A DNA stretch of 13,738 bases, taken from JADFUZ01 sp034430415. Its GTDB lineage: Bacteria; Chloroflexota; Dehalococcoidia; GIF9; AB-539-J10. Made by a program: the position numbers and the translations under genes. This document shows, one piece after another, positions 1-6,518 of this stretch; the stretch's first letter is position 1, and each line of letters starts with the position of its first letter. The stretch spans positions 1 through 13,738 of the forward strand of contig DAOUEN010000065.1 in the NCBI GenBank assembly GCA_034430415.1, read 5' to 3'. Below the pieces are notes generated by a model. It was not told the DNA's origin and made no database searches. It saw only the letters and a program-made list of their open reading frames with translations.

Positions 1-1773
1 GGTGCATCAGAGCATCAAAGAGATCGCCCCCGTAATCCACAGGAAGGTGAGTGGAGTTGGTGTAGTATGGCTGGGCATCTCCCGCGGTAACGATATGGGG
101 AAAGCTCTGCCTGTCCAGCCTGGCAAGCCGGTAGCATGCGCCTTCGCCAGGCGTCGCCTCCAGGTTGTAGAGCTCTCCTGTCTCCTCCTGGAACCCGGCA
201 AGGGTTTCCCGCATAGACGTGAGCACTTCCCTGGCAAACTCCTTCCCTTCCCGGGTGGATATCCCCTTGCCAAGGAAATTCACACAGGCCTCATTCATGC
301 CGATAAGTCCAATCGTGGAGAAATGATTGGCCCAGTAGGAACCCAGCCTCTCCTCCACCGCAGAAAGGTAGACCCTGGAATAGGGATAAAGCCCGTCTTG
401 AGTGAACCGCTCTATGGCTTTCCTCTTGATCTCCAGGCTCTCTTTGGCCAACGACATTAATTCGCCCACCCTGGCAAAGAACTCCTCCCGGCCACCCGAG
501 AGGTAGCCTATCCTCGCCATGTTGATGGTGACAACCCCGATGCTACCAGTAAGGGGATTGGAGCCAAACAGACCACCACCCCTCTTCCTGACCTCCCCCA
601 GGTCCAGCCTAAGGCGGCAGCACATGCTCCTAGTGTCTTCGGGCTTCATGTCGGAATTGACAAAATTGGCGAAATAAGGAATGCCATACTTCGCCGTCAT
701 CTTCCACAGAACATCCCTGTCACCATTCTGCCAATCGAAATCCCTGGTGATGCTGTAGGTAGGGATAGGGAAGGTGAAAATACGCCCCTTCGCATCCCCT
801 GCCAGCATTATCTCGCAGAAGGCTTTGTTGAGCATATCCATCTCACGCTGGAACTCACCATAGGCAGAATCCACGGGCTTGCCACCCACTATGGCCGCTT
901 CATCCCTGAGCAGCGGAGGAGCCAGCAGGTCAAACGACAGATTGGTGAAAGGTGTCTGAAAGCCAACCCGCGTAGGTACATTCAGGCCGAATATGAACTC
1001 CTGCACTGCCTGCTTGACATCCTCATACCCCAGGCCGTCGTATCGGATGAAGGGCGCCAGAAGAGTATCGAAGTTGGAAAACGCCTGGGCACCCGCAGCC
1101 TCTCCCTGAAGGGTGTAGAAGAAATTGACAATCTGCCCCAACGCACTGCGAAGATGCTTCGCAGGTGTGCTCTCCACTTTGCCCCGGACTCCCCCGAAGC
1201 CTTTCAGCAACAGGTCCTTCAAATCCCATCCGCAGCAATACACACCCAGAATGCCCAGATCATGAATATGAAATGCCCCGTCGAGATGGGCTTCCCTGAT
1301 CGCCGGCGGATATATGCTGCCAATCCAGTAGCGAGAGGCAATGCCGGAGGAGATGTAGTTGTTCAACCCCTGGAGCGAATAGTCCATATTGCTGTTCTCG
1401 CTCACCCGCCAATCCAGCCTGCCGAGATAGTCATCTACCATCCCCCTGGCCCCTTCCAGCAGCCTCCTCGATTCCCTCAATTTGGCATGCTGGTCCCTGT
1501 AGAGTATGTAGGCCTTGGCGACACTGACGTGGCCATTCTCAATGAGCATTTTCTCCACAAGGTCTTGAACTTCTTCCACTGTCGGTATCCGCCCATCTCT
1601 GCAGGTGATTCCCAGGATAGAAACCACCTGTTCCGACACCCGCTCAGCTTTGCTCCTGTCACCCTCCTCCACCGACTTGAACGCTTTGAATACGGCCTCC
1701 GTTATCTTGTCGGCATCGAAGGGGACGATATCTCCCTCCCTTTTCCTGATATGCTCAACTTTGTGCTCTGTCA
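1..1773 (-). CDS. nrdD: Anaerobic (class III) ribonucleoside-triphosphate reductase, 3'-truncated by window edge
   Basis: This glycyl-radical enzyme reduces ribonucleoside triphosphates to deoxyribonucleotides for DNA synthesis without oxygen. The window shows 591 codons from an ATG at 1771-1773, reading left off the edge. An N-terminal ATP-cone regulatory domain (about residues 4-95) is followed by the catalytic barrel. Family landmarks are HIHDLG at about 169-174, a CC pair at 180-181, SMCCRLRL at 383-390 carrying the expected active-site cysteine, and YTNSTHLPV near the truncated end. The C-terminal zinc cysteines and glycyl-radical loop lie outside the window, so activity cannot be confirmed here. 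An AGGAGGGAG ribosome-binding site lies about 6 bp upstream. The activase gene nrdG is not seen. Two NrdR-box-like sites overlap the promoter. Identification is secure from the overall sequence pattern. Confidence 0.96.
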
Positions 1774-1881
1774 TCTACTCTCCCTCCTGGCTGCTTCCAC
1801 ATATCCGTGTACCTTACACACCACCATCCTAGCATCACAAACTTATCTGGCATGCGCCCTCAAGGCGGAGACTTCCCTGGT

Positions 1882-1927
1882 ACACTATATATTGTAACAG
1901 CGCTCAGGATTTGTCAATATGTTGGGG
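1882..1927. promoter_or_regulatory. Probable tandem NrdR boxes over the nrdD promoter
   Basis: Box 1 is ACACTATATATTGTAA at 1882-1897. It matches 14 of 16 positions of the NrdR-box consensus as I recall it (acaCwAtATaTwGtgt) and covers the -10 region. Box 2 is TGTCAATATGTTGGGG at 1912-1927, about 10 of 16 with the AT-rich core kept, and covers the -35 hexamer. The 30 bp start-to-start spacing is close to three helical turns, near the roughly 31 bp usual for paired NrdR sites. NrdR is the ATP/dATP-sensing zinc-finger/ATP-cone repressor of ribonucleotide reductase genes. A gene for it is not in this window. Box 1 is convincing; box 2 is weaker and supported mainly by spacing. Confidence 0.7.
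1889..1917 (-). promoter_or_regulatory. nrdD promoter (sigma70-like)
   Basis: Reading leftward, a perfect TTGACA -35 (plus-strand 1912-1917) is followed after 17 bp by CAATAT (1889-1894). TACAAT at 1891-1896 is an alternative -10 with 15 bp spacing. The start of transcription would fall near 1882, giving a leader of about 108 nt before the nrdD ATG. The leader holds a strong Shine-Dalgarno and a 7 bp inverted repeat (GTGTACC at 1807-1813 and GGTACAC at 1879-1885) that could pair its 5' end with an internal segment. No known riboswitch class was recognised. The rest of the gap up to the regulator stop (1928-2062) shows no gene or terminator. Confidence 0.6.
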
Positions 1928-2062
1928 TAGGCAGGCGGGTGCCTCAACCCTCAACAGCAGGGCAGATTTTATGGCTGGGGTGACCGTGACGGCCTTTGCC
2001 AGACAAACCCACACAGCTGGAGAGAATAACGCTACGCTTCAGGAGAGGGCAACGCGCGTCAG

Positions 2063-2869
2063 TTACTGGCGGAGCTTCTCTCTCCCCATTGCCAGGTTGA
2101 GCATCTTATATTCCAGGCCCTGTTCTTCCAGTCTCTGCGCCAGCCCAAGAACTTCGTCCTCAGCACAGAGAACGAGGAAGGACAAGCCGCAAGAAGCCGC
2201 TTCTATGGCCGCCTCCCTGACACCATAACGGTAGTCAGGCCTCGCGCCGGCATTCTTCAATGCCACCAACGCTTCAACGCCGACCACTCCCACCAGATCA
2301 GCTTTCTCTACCTCTGCCTTCAACCGAGCCAGATCAGTATCCTTCGATCCCCCGCCTTGCACGTTGGGCACCTTGCCTATAGTGACCTCGCCTGCCTTCA
2401 ATCCTATCACTCCTTCTACATTGGAGACGCCGATATCCTCTCCCCTCCTGGCTTCTGACACAGTTGTTCCCCTGGCCCCCTTGTCACTTATGAGGGCAGA
2501 GGCAAAGAGCAAACCACCTTTCATGTGAAGTGACACTGACTGTCCTTCAGATAAGTCACTGTCAGCTATGGCTGTTGAAGTTGATATGTCGCTCACCACC
2601 TTGTTCACAAAGGAAGTGTAACTGTGCAATTCCCTGGTCATCCTCAGAATCCAATCCACTCCCTCTCTGGTCACCTTGTAGCGCGACCGACCCTGCGAGT
2701 CGAGCCAGCCATCCCTCATTAGCTCTCTGACATACTCCGAGACGGCCTGCGAGGTGATGCCCAGCTTTGCAGCAACAGCCTTCTGCTGCACATTGGGTTG
2801 CCTTGAAGCCATTTCCAGCAAAATCCGGAACTTGGTGGCCAGGTTCTTGCTCTTGAGTATTTGTGGCAT
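2063..2869 (-). CDS. Winged-helix transcriptional regulator with C-terminal ligand-type domain (DUF7839-like)
   Basis: A 268-residue protein. Residues 10-70 form a MarR/ArsR-like winged helix: the recognition segment is around VAAKLGITSQAVSEYVREL at 32-50, followed by a wing near 54-68. The remaining 200 residues look like a sensor domain of the kind found in archaeal winged-helix regulators annotated with DUF7839; I recall that family rather than having searched it. Two cysteines (227, 235) lie in the C-terminal part. The frame is open back to an ATG at 2944, but an extended -10 (TGCTATAAT) at 2882-2890 lies inside that extension. The ATG at 2869 is therefore the likely start, with an mRNA leader of only about 6 nt. 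It is divergent from the C-GCAxxG-C-C gene and may control it. Ligand unknown. Confidence 0.75.
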   Translation of the reverse strand: MPQILKSKNLATKFRILLEMASRQPNVQQKAVAAKLGITSQAVSEYVRELMRDGWLDSQGRSRYKVTREGVDWILRMTRELHSYTSFVNKVVSDISTSTAIADSDLSEGQSVSLHMKGGLLFASALISDKGARGTTVSEARRGEDIGVSNVEGVIGLKAGEVTIGKVPNVQGGGSKDTDLARLKAEVEKADLVGVVGVEALVALKNAGARPDYRYGVREAAIEAASCGLSFLVLCAEDEVLGLAQRLEEQGLEYKMLNLAMGREKLRQ

Positions 2870-2881
2870 GTGTCCAAGGAG

Positions 2882-2890
2882 ATTATAGCA
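2882..2890 (-). promoter_or_regulatory. Extended -10 promoter of the winged-helix regulator
   Basis: Leftward TGC-TATAAT is a perfect extended -10 motif. It ends 12 bp before the ATG at 2869, so transcription should start about 5-6 nt before that codon, and no Shine-Dalgarno is visible there. A TTGTCA hexamer (plus-strand 2911-2916) sits 23 bp upstream, too far for a standard -35, but extended -10 promoters can work without one. Confidence 0.6.
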
Positions 2891-2909
2891 CCTGGCAGTC
2901 GCCGCCGTA

Positions 2910-2937
2910 TTGACAACTCCGTAGCTTTGAACATAAG
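2910..2937 (+). promoter_or_regulatory. Probable promoter of the C-GCAxxG-C-C gene
   Basis: A perfect TTGACA (2910-2915) is followed after 16 bp by CATAAG (2932-2937), a 4/6 match to the -10 consensus. Transcription would begin near 2944, placing the strong AAAGGAGG ribosome-binding site (2955-2962) inside a leader of about 25 nt. The -10 is overlapped by an inverted repeat. Confidence 0.4.
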
Positions 2938-2940
2938 CTA
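2922..2940. repeat. Inverted repeat TAGCTT-N7-AAGCTA, possible operator
   Basis: Perfect 6 bp arms at 2922-2927 and 2935-2940, separated by 7 bp, lie in the divergent intergenic region. The right arm overlaps the rightward -10 element, a position suited to repression by a dimeric winged-helix protein such as the divergent neighbour. Arms this short can occur by chance, and no second copy was found at another promoter. Confidence 0.35.
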
Positions 2941-2968
2941 GCACTGCATACTAGAAAGGAGGTCAACC

Positions 2969-3490
2969 ATGGCACAAGAACTACCCAAAGCAGAGCTTCT
3001 GGATAGGATTGAGGAGGCGGCATACAACTACGAAAAGGAATATCATGGCTGTTCGCGCTGTACGCTACTTCCCCTTCAGCAACACCTCAAGCTAGAAAGT
3101 GGTTCAGCTTTGAAGGCATCCGTTCCTCTGGCAGGCGGAATTGCCATGACAGGCGAAACCTGCGGAGCACTGCTCGGCGCCCTGCTGGCAGTGGGCCTGG
3201 CCACCGCCGACGAAGAGATGGGGAATAAAGAAGCATTCCAGGCATCTCTTATAGCGGGCTTCAGATTCCTCAAGAGATTCAAGAAGGACATGGGCAGCAC
3301 TACCTGTCGTGATATCCAGATAGCGAGGCTGGGACGCTACTACAACATGGCCGACCCCCAGGAATACCAGGAGTTTGCCAAAGCGGGAGCCTATGTGGAA
3401 TGTTCCAAGGTAGTGGCAAGGGCGAGCCGCCTGGCGGCCGAATTCATACTGGAGCAACGGGAACGAGAGGCAGCGAACCCTCCTGGCTAG
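2969..3490 (+). CDS. C-GCAxxG-C-C family protein
   Basis: A 173-residue soluble protein of the family named for its spaced cysteine pattern (C-GCAxxG-C-C), common in anaerobes and often thought to bind metal or redox cofactors; no reaction is established. Visible signatures are CSRC at 28-31, GETCGALLGALLAVGL at 62-77 (the core glycine/cysteine motif), TCRD at 112-115 and a late Cys145. There is no signal peptide. The central glycine/alanine-rich segment is part of the family motif rather than a sure membrane helix. The start is well supported: AAAGGAGG lies 6 bp upstream of the ATG. It is divergent from the winged-helix regulator, a likely controller. Its TAG stop shares a CTAG with the stop of nth on the other strand. 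Confidence 0.85.
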   Translation: MAQELPKAELLDRIEEAAYNYEKEYHGCSRCTLLPLQQHLKLESGSALKASVPLAGGIAMTGETCGALLGALLAVGLATADEEMGNKEAFQASLIAGFRFLKRFKKDMGSTTCRDIQIARLGRYYNMADPQEYQEFAKAGAYVECSKVVARASRLAAEFILEQREREAANPPG

Positions 3491-4200
3491 GATTCACCCT
3501 TCTCGTGAGAGGTCAGCGAACTAGGACACCCGCCGCTCAAGACGCACTCGTGGCAACGAGGGGCACGCGCATGGCAGACCCTTCTGCCGTGCTCTATCAT
3601 GTGGAGGTGAAACTGGTACACCTTTGCAGGTGGCACTTGCTCCTGCAACAGGCCATGAGCCTTCTCCACAGAAACGCTGGCGCCAATCATCCCCAGCCGC
3701 CTGGCTACTCTGTGGACGTGGGTATCGACCGGCAGGGATGGTTTCCCCATGCCAAACAGCAACACGCAACTGGCGGTTTTGTGCCCCACTCCAGGGAGCG
3801 ACATGAGATAGTCCTTCGCTTCAGCAATCTCTTTGGACTCGAGAAAACCGAGGCCTAGAAGACCTTGCTCCCTCTGAATCCTGGCCAGTATCTGTTTGAT
3901 TCTCACCGACTTGATCTGTGAGAGACCTCCAGACTTGATGGCTTGAGCAATCCGCTCCACAGGAGCCGATGCCACGGCCTCCCAACTGCCAAAGGTAGAC
4001 AGGAGCAACTCGAAAGCCCGCCCGGAATTCAAATCGGACGTATTCTGCGAAAGGACGGTTTCGACAAGGACATCCAGGGGTTCTCTACCCGCCCTCTGCT
4101 CCAGAGCACCGTACTCACGTTCCAACAAGTTGATTACTTTAGCGGCGTCCATTGTTGTGTCACATAAGCTAGCTTCCGGTATACGCGCCTCGGTTGTCAT
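3487..4200 (-). CDS. nth: Endonuclease III-type DNA glycosylase/AP lyase
   Basis: A base-excision repair enzyme that removes oxidised pyrimidines and nicks the abasic site. The 237 residues carry the HhH-GPD fold: LSQNTSD at 50-56, the helix-hairpin-helix LPGVGHKTA at 135-143 with catalytic Lys141, and VDTHVHR at 158-164 with catalytic Asp159. Four C-terminal cysteines (209, 216, 219, 225; C-x6-C-x2-C-x5-C) form the iron-sulfur loop. The first 17 residues extend beyond most family members, and an internal ATG at 4152 would remove them. The 4200 start is kept because a weak GTGGGA lies just upstream, while 4152 has no ribosome-binding site. It is divergent from the nucleoside hydrolase gene. 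Another HhH-GPD glycosylase specificity is possible. Confidence 0.93.
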   Translation of the reverse strand: MTTEARIPEASLCDTTMDAAKVINLLEREYGALEQRAGREPLDVLVETVLSQNTSDLNSGRAFELLLSTFGSWEAVASAPVERIAQAIKSGGLSQIKSVRIKQILARIQREQGLLGLGFLESKEIAEAKDYLMSLPGVGHKTASCVLLFGMGKPSLPVDTHVHRVARRLGMIGASVSVEKAHGLLQEQVPPAKVYQFHLHMIEHGRRVCHARAPRCHECVLSGGCPSSLTSHEKGES

Positions 4201-4230
4201 ATCCCACGACTTATGCCGCTCACCGATTTG

Positions 4231-4254
4231 TGCTAGTGTATCTAATACAGTCCG
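4231..4254 (+). promoter_or_regulatory. Possible -10 region of the nucleoside hydrolase operon
   Basis: TATCTAAT at 4239-4246 resembles a -10 element 8 bp before the ATG at 4255, and no Shine-Dalgarno precedes that ATG. No clear -35 is visible. The layout resembles the start-proximal promoters of mtaB and the winged-helix regulator, implying a leaderless or near-leaderless transcript. The 54 bp gap must also serve nth leftward, for which no convincing promoter was found. Confidence 0.3.
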
Positions 4255-5193
4255 ATGAAGAAAGTCATCCTGGACATGGATCCTGGTATAGACGACGCCT
4301 TGGCCTTGATGCTGGCCTTAAGGTCTCCCGAAATCCGAGTCCTGGGCATCACCACCGTGGCAGGCAACGCCCCGCTGGAGACAACAAGCGCCAATACCCG
4401 CCGGGTCCTGGAACACATGGGAGCTACCCTCGTTCCAGTGGCCATGGGCGCGGCAAGGCCGCTACAGCGTCCGCTCGTCGATGCTTCCGACTATCACGGG
4501 CCGGATGGACTGGGACAGTGTGGACTACCCTCTCCCAACCTCTCACTACACCCCAGCAGCGCCTGGGACTTCATGGCTGAACTGGTGCTGGCTCAGCCCG
4601 GCGAGATCACACTGGTGGCAACCGGGCCATTGACCAACGTGGCTCTCGCTTTTGAGCGGTACCCGAAGCTACCAGAATCCCTAGCAAGGCTAGTCATCAT
4701 GGGAGGAGCATATGGTCTCACGCCATACGGCAAGGGAAATGCAACGCCGTTCGCTGAATTCAACATCTGGGAAGATCCGGAGGCAGCTTCAATGGTATTC
4801 CGCTCCCAGGTTGATATCTTCGCCGTAGGGCTCGACGTGTCCACCGATCCGGCAAATTGCCTGACCGCCCGGCACGTGAAGCGACTCAAGGCGAGCAGCG
4901 CCCCCTGTGGGCGTCTAGCAGCCACCCTTACAGACTATGTGACGCAGCGTCACGGACGTTGTGAGCTTCACGACCCCCTGGCTCTGACATGTGTGCTGGA
5001 TAATTCCCTGTTCGACTTCCTGTCCGTTCCTGTAGAGGTGCTCACGGGAGATGGAGACCAACAGGGTATCACCCGGGTGTTGGACTCGGAAGAGGCAAGT
5101 GCTCTGTCACCAATACATGTGGCCACCAGCGTGGACGGACCCCGCTTTCTCAGGCTTTTCCTATCACGTATACTAGAGGAACAGAATGCCTGA
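4255..5193 (+). CDS. Inosine/uridine-preferring nucleoside hydrolase family protein
   Basis: Hydrolyses the N-glycosidic bond of nucleosides to free base and ribose. The 312-residue length is typical. The N-terminal DMDPGIDDA at 7-15 supplies the calcium-binding aspartates. Other landmarks are HGPDGLG at 81-87, VATGPLTNVALA at 121-132, MGGAYG at 149-154, the substrate-loop FNIWEDPEA at 169-177, and HDP at 239-241 with the expected histidine acid and last calcium ligand. No signal peptide is present, so it acts in the cytoplasm. Substrate preference (purine, pyrimidine or general) cannot be read from sequence. Its last codons overlap the kinase start by 8 bp, a sign of translational coupling in a salvage operon. 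Confidence 0.93.
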   Translation: MKKVILDMDPGIDDALALMLALRSPEIRVLGITTVAGNAPLETTSANTRRVLEHMGATLVPVAMGAARPLQRPLVDASDYHGPDGLGQCGLPSPNLSLHPSSAWDFMAELVLAQPGEITLVATGPLTNVALAFERYPKLPESLARLVIMGGAYGLTPYGKGNATPFAEFNIWEDPEAASMVFRSQVDIFAVGLDVSTDPANCLTARHVKRLKASSAPCGRLAATLTDYVTQRHGRCELHDPLALTCVLDNSLFDFLSVPVEVLTGDGDQQGITRVLDSEEASALSPIHVATSVDGPRFLRLFLSRILEEQNA

Positions 5194-6166
5194 ACTAGTA
5201 GCATGCGGTGCCATTAACTGGGATGTCAGTTGCTTCGTAGAGCACCTGCCCGCACCCGGGGAGGAAGTTGTCGTGAAGCGCATCACCCGCGTCTCAGGAG
5301 GCACGGGAGGTAACACAGCGGTCGCCGCCGCAAGGATTCTGGGGCCGGGGCAAGTTGGACTAATCGGCGCCCTAGGGGACGATGACATCGCCCGTCAGCA
5401 GATATCCGCGCTTACTGCCGAAGGCGTCATGACCAGCGCAATCACTTGCGTGGCAGGAGAGGAGTCAGGCCAAGCCCACATCCTTGTCGACAGGGAAGGG
5501 CAAAACACCATTGCCAGCCACCTGGGGGCAAATGCCAGGCTACGCCCCGAGCACCTGCGTGATACATCACTCCAACATCTGCTGCAGGAGTGTCGAGGAA
5601 TAGTACTCACGGATCCGCCCCTGGAAGCAATGCCAGAGCTAGTAGGCCTTGCTAGCAAGCGCGCAATACCCATATTCTGGGACCCCGGGATTCTGACCAA
5701 TCACGGATGGAAGAACTTGCAGCCATTCGCCAGACAGACAGACACTCTTTTTCTGAACGAAGCCGAGGCTTATGCTCTTTTCGGAGCCGACGACACAGGC
5801 ACGTGCTTGCAGCACTTGCGCGGGCATGAGTTTCCGAGACACATCGTACTGAAACGTGGCTCCCGCGGCGCGATAGTAGTCGAACCTTGCACGACTGCCC
5901 TGACGCAAGTTCCAGCTCTTCCTCTCAAGAAGTTGGGCTTGCACGTAGTCAATACGGTTGGTTGCGGAGACGTATTCGCAGGGGCCTATGCTGCCTATCG
6001 CGTACTCGGCGCCGACACGCAAACATCCCTCATTATGGCCAGCATCGCAGCAGGTCTGAACGCCACCCATCCTGAGACCCGCGGTTGCCCCGAACGAGCC
6101 ACACTGGAGGCAACGGAGAGGAGCAGCCGCAAGCTCGGATTCGCGGCTGAGACCAAACCGTGTTAG
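5186..6166 (+). CDS. PfkB/ribokinase-family carbohydrate kinase
   Basis: A 326-residue ATP-dependent kinase of the ribokinase fold. PfkB signature 1 is seen as GGTGGN at 38-43 with the following alanine-rich helix. NEAEAYALFG at 191-200 is the usual mid-protein element. NTVGCGDVFAGAY at 256-268 is signature 2, with Asp262 as catalytic base. In the usual DTxGAGD motif the first Asp is Asn here and the first Ala is Cys. An AGAGGAA ribosome-binding site lies inside the end of the nucleoside hydrolase gene. That context makes ribose or a nucleoside the most likely substrate: the hydrolase would release ribose for phosphorylation to ribose-5-phosphate. Related kinases act on other sugars or adenosine, so the exact substrate is open. 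Confidence 0.88.
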   Translation: MPELVACGAINWDVSCFVEHLPAPGEEVVVKRITRVSGGTGGNTAVAAARILGPGQVGLIGALGDDDIARQQISALTAEGVMTSAITCVAGEESGQAHILVDREGQNTIASHLGANARLRPEHLRDTSLQHLLQECRGIVLTDPPLEAMPELVGLASKRAIPIFWDPGILTNHGWKNLQPFARQTDTLFLNEAEAYALFGADDTGTCLQHLRGHEFPRHIVLKRGSRGAIVVEPCTTALTQVPALPLKKLGLHVVNTVGCGDVFAGAYAAYRVLGADTQTSLIMASIAAGLNATHPETRGCPERATLEATERSSRKLGFAAETKPC

Positions 6167-6299
6167 AATCGCCGCCGTCCCAGAACAGCATTGTCGCCGC
6201 CGCACGGGCGTTGGGCAAATAAAGCTGTTCATACCTGCCCTGCCCTGGAGCATCTTCCTGCAAGGTCTCGTCTGAGCACTGGGTAGCGGCAACCGCTGA
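6167..6299. other. Convergent intergenic region with two small hairpins
   Basis: No gene is seen between the stops of the kinase and the DUF167 gene. At the right end lie two short hairpins: AGCGG-CAA-CCGCT (6285-6297) and CTGAC-TAA-GTCAG (6296-6308), the second spanning the DUF167 stop codon. Neither is followed by a T-tract on either strand, so they are at best weak terminators. A 9-mer TCGCCGCCG occurs at 6169 and 6194, probably by chance. Confidence 0.4.
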
Positions 6300-6518
6300 C
6301 TAAGTCAGTATCTCAAAGACCTTGTTGCGGCTCTTGACACCGCTCTGGATTCTAACCTGGCTCACAGAGACATTGAAATGCTTTGCCAGCAGTTTCATGA
6401 CTGCTCGGTTGGCTCTCCCCTCTTTGGGTGGCTCTTTGACTCGAACTACGAGCGTATCGCCTTCTCCATCTATTTCGTCAGTCCTAGAGTTGGGGCTCAC
6501 CCTAACTCGGATCTTCAT
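6300..6518 (-). CDS. DUF167 (YggU-like) family protein
   Basis: A 72-residue protein of the small, widely conserved DUF167 family, whose function is not established. The family hallmarks are MKIRVRVSPNSRTDEI at the N terminus, VRVKEPPKEGRAN at about 26-38, and the later SGVKSRNKVFEI segment. Length is usual or slightly short. The ATG lies inside the last codons of mtaB (17 bp overlap), with GGGGAGAA about 8 bp upstream, so it is probably co-translated with mtaB. This pairing gives no direct clue to function. Confidence 0.9.
   Translation of the reverse strand: MKIRVRVSPNSRTDEIDGEGDTLVVRVKEPPKEGRANRAVMKLLAKHFNVSVSQVRIQSGVKSRNKVFEILT

Noticed and set aside
1154..1897. Rightward 247-codon open frame opposite nrdD
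   Set aside because: It lies antisense to the conserved nrdD sequence and its promoter; the product has no recognisable domain and is proline/histidine-biased as expected for a shadow frame.
2931..4173. 12-mer ACATAAGCTAGC present at 2931-2942 and 4162-4173, suggesting a shared operator
   Set aside because: A few shared 12-mers are expected by chance in a window this long; the second copy is inside the nth coding region.
5639..6292. Leftward 217-codon open frame opposite the PfkB kinase
   Set aside because: The kinase frame carries all PfkB motifs across this stretch; the antisense product resembles nothing and lacks a ribosome-binding site.
6285..6308. Two tandem small hairpins considered as a bidirectional terminator
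   Set aside because: Stems are only 5 bp and no T-tract follows on either strand; noted as a region, not called a terminator.
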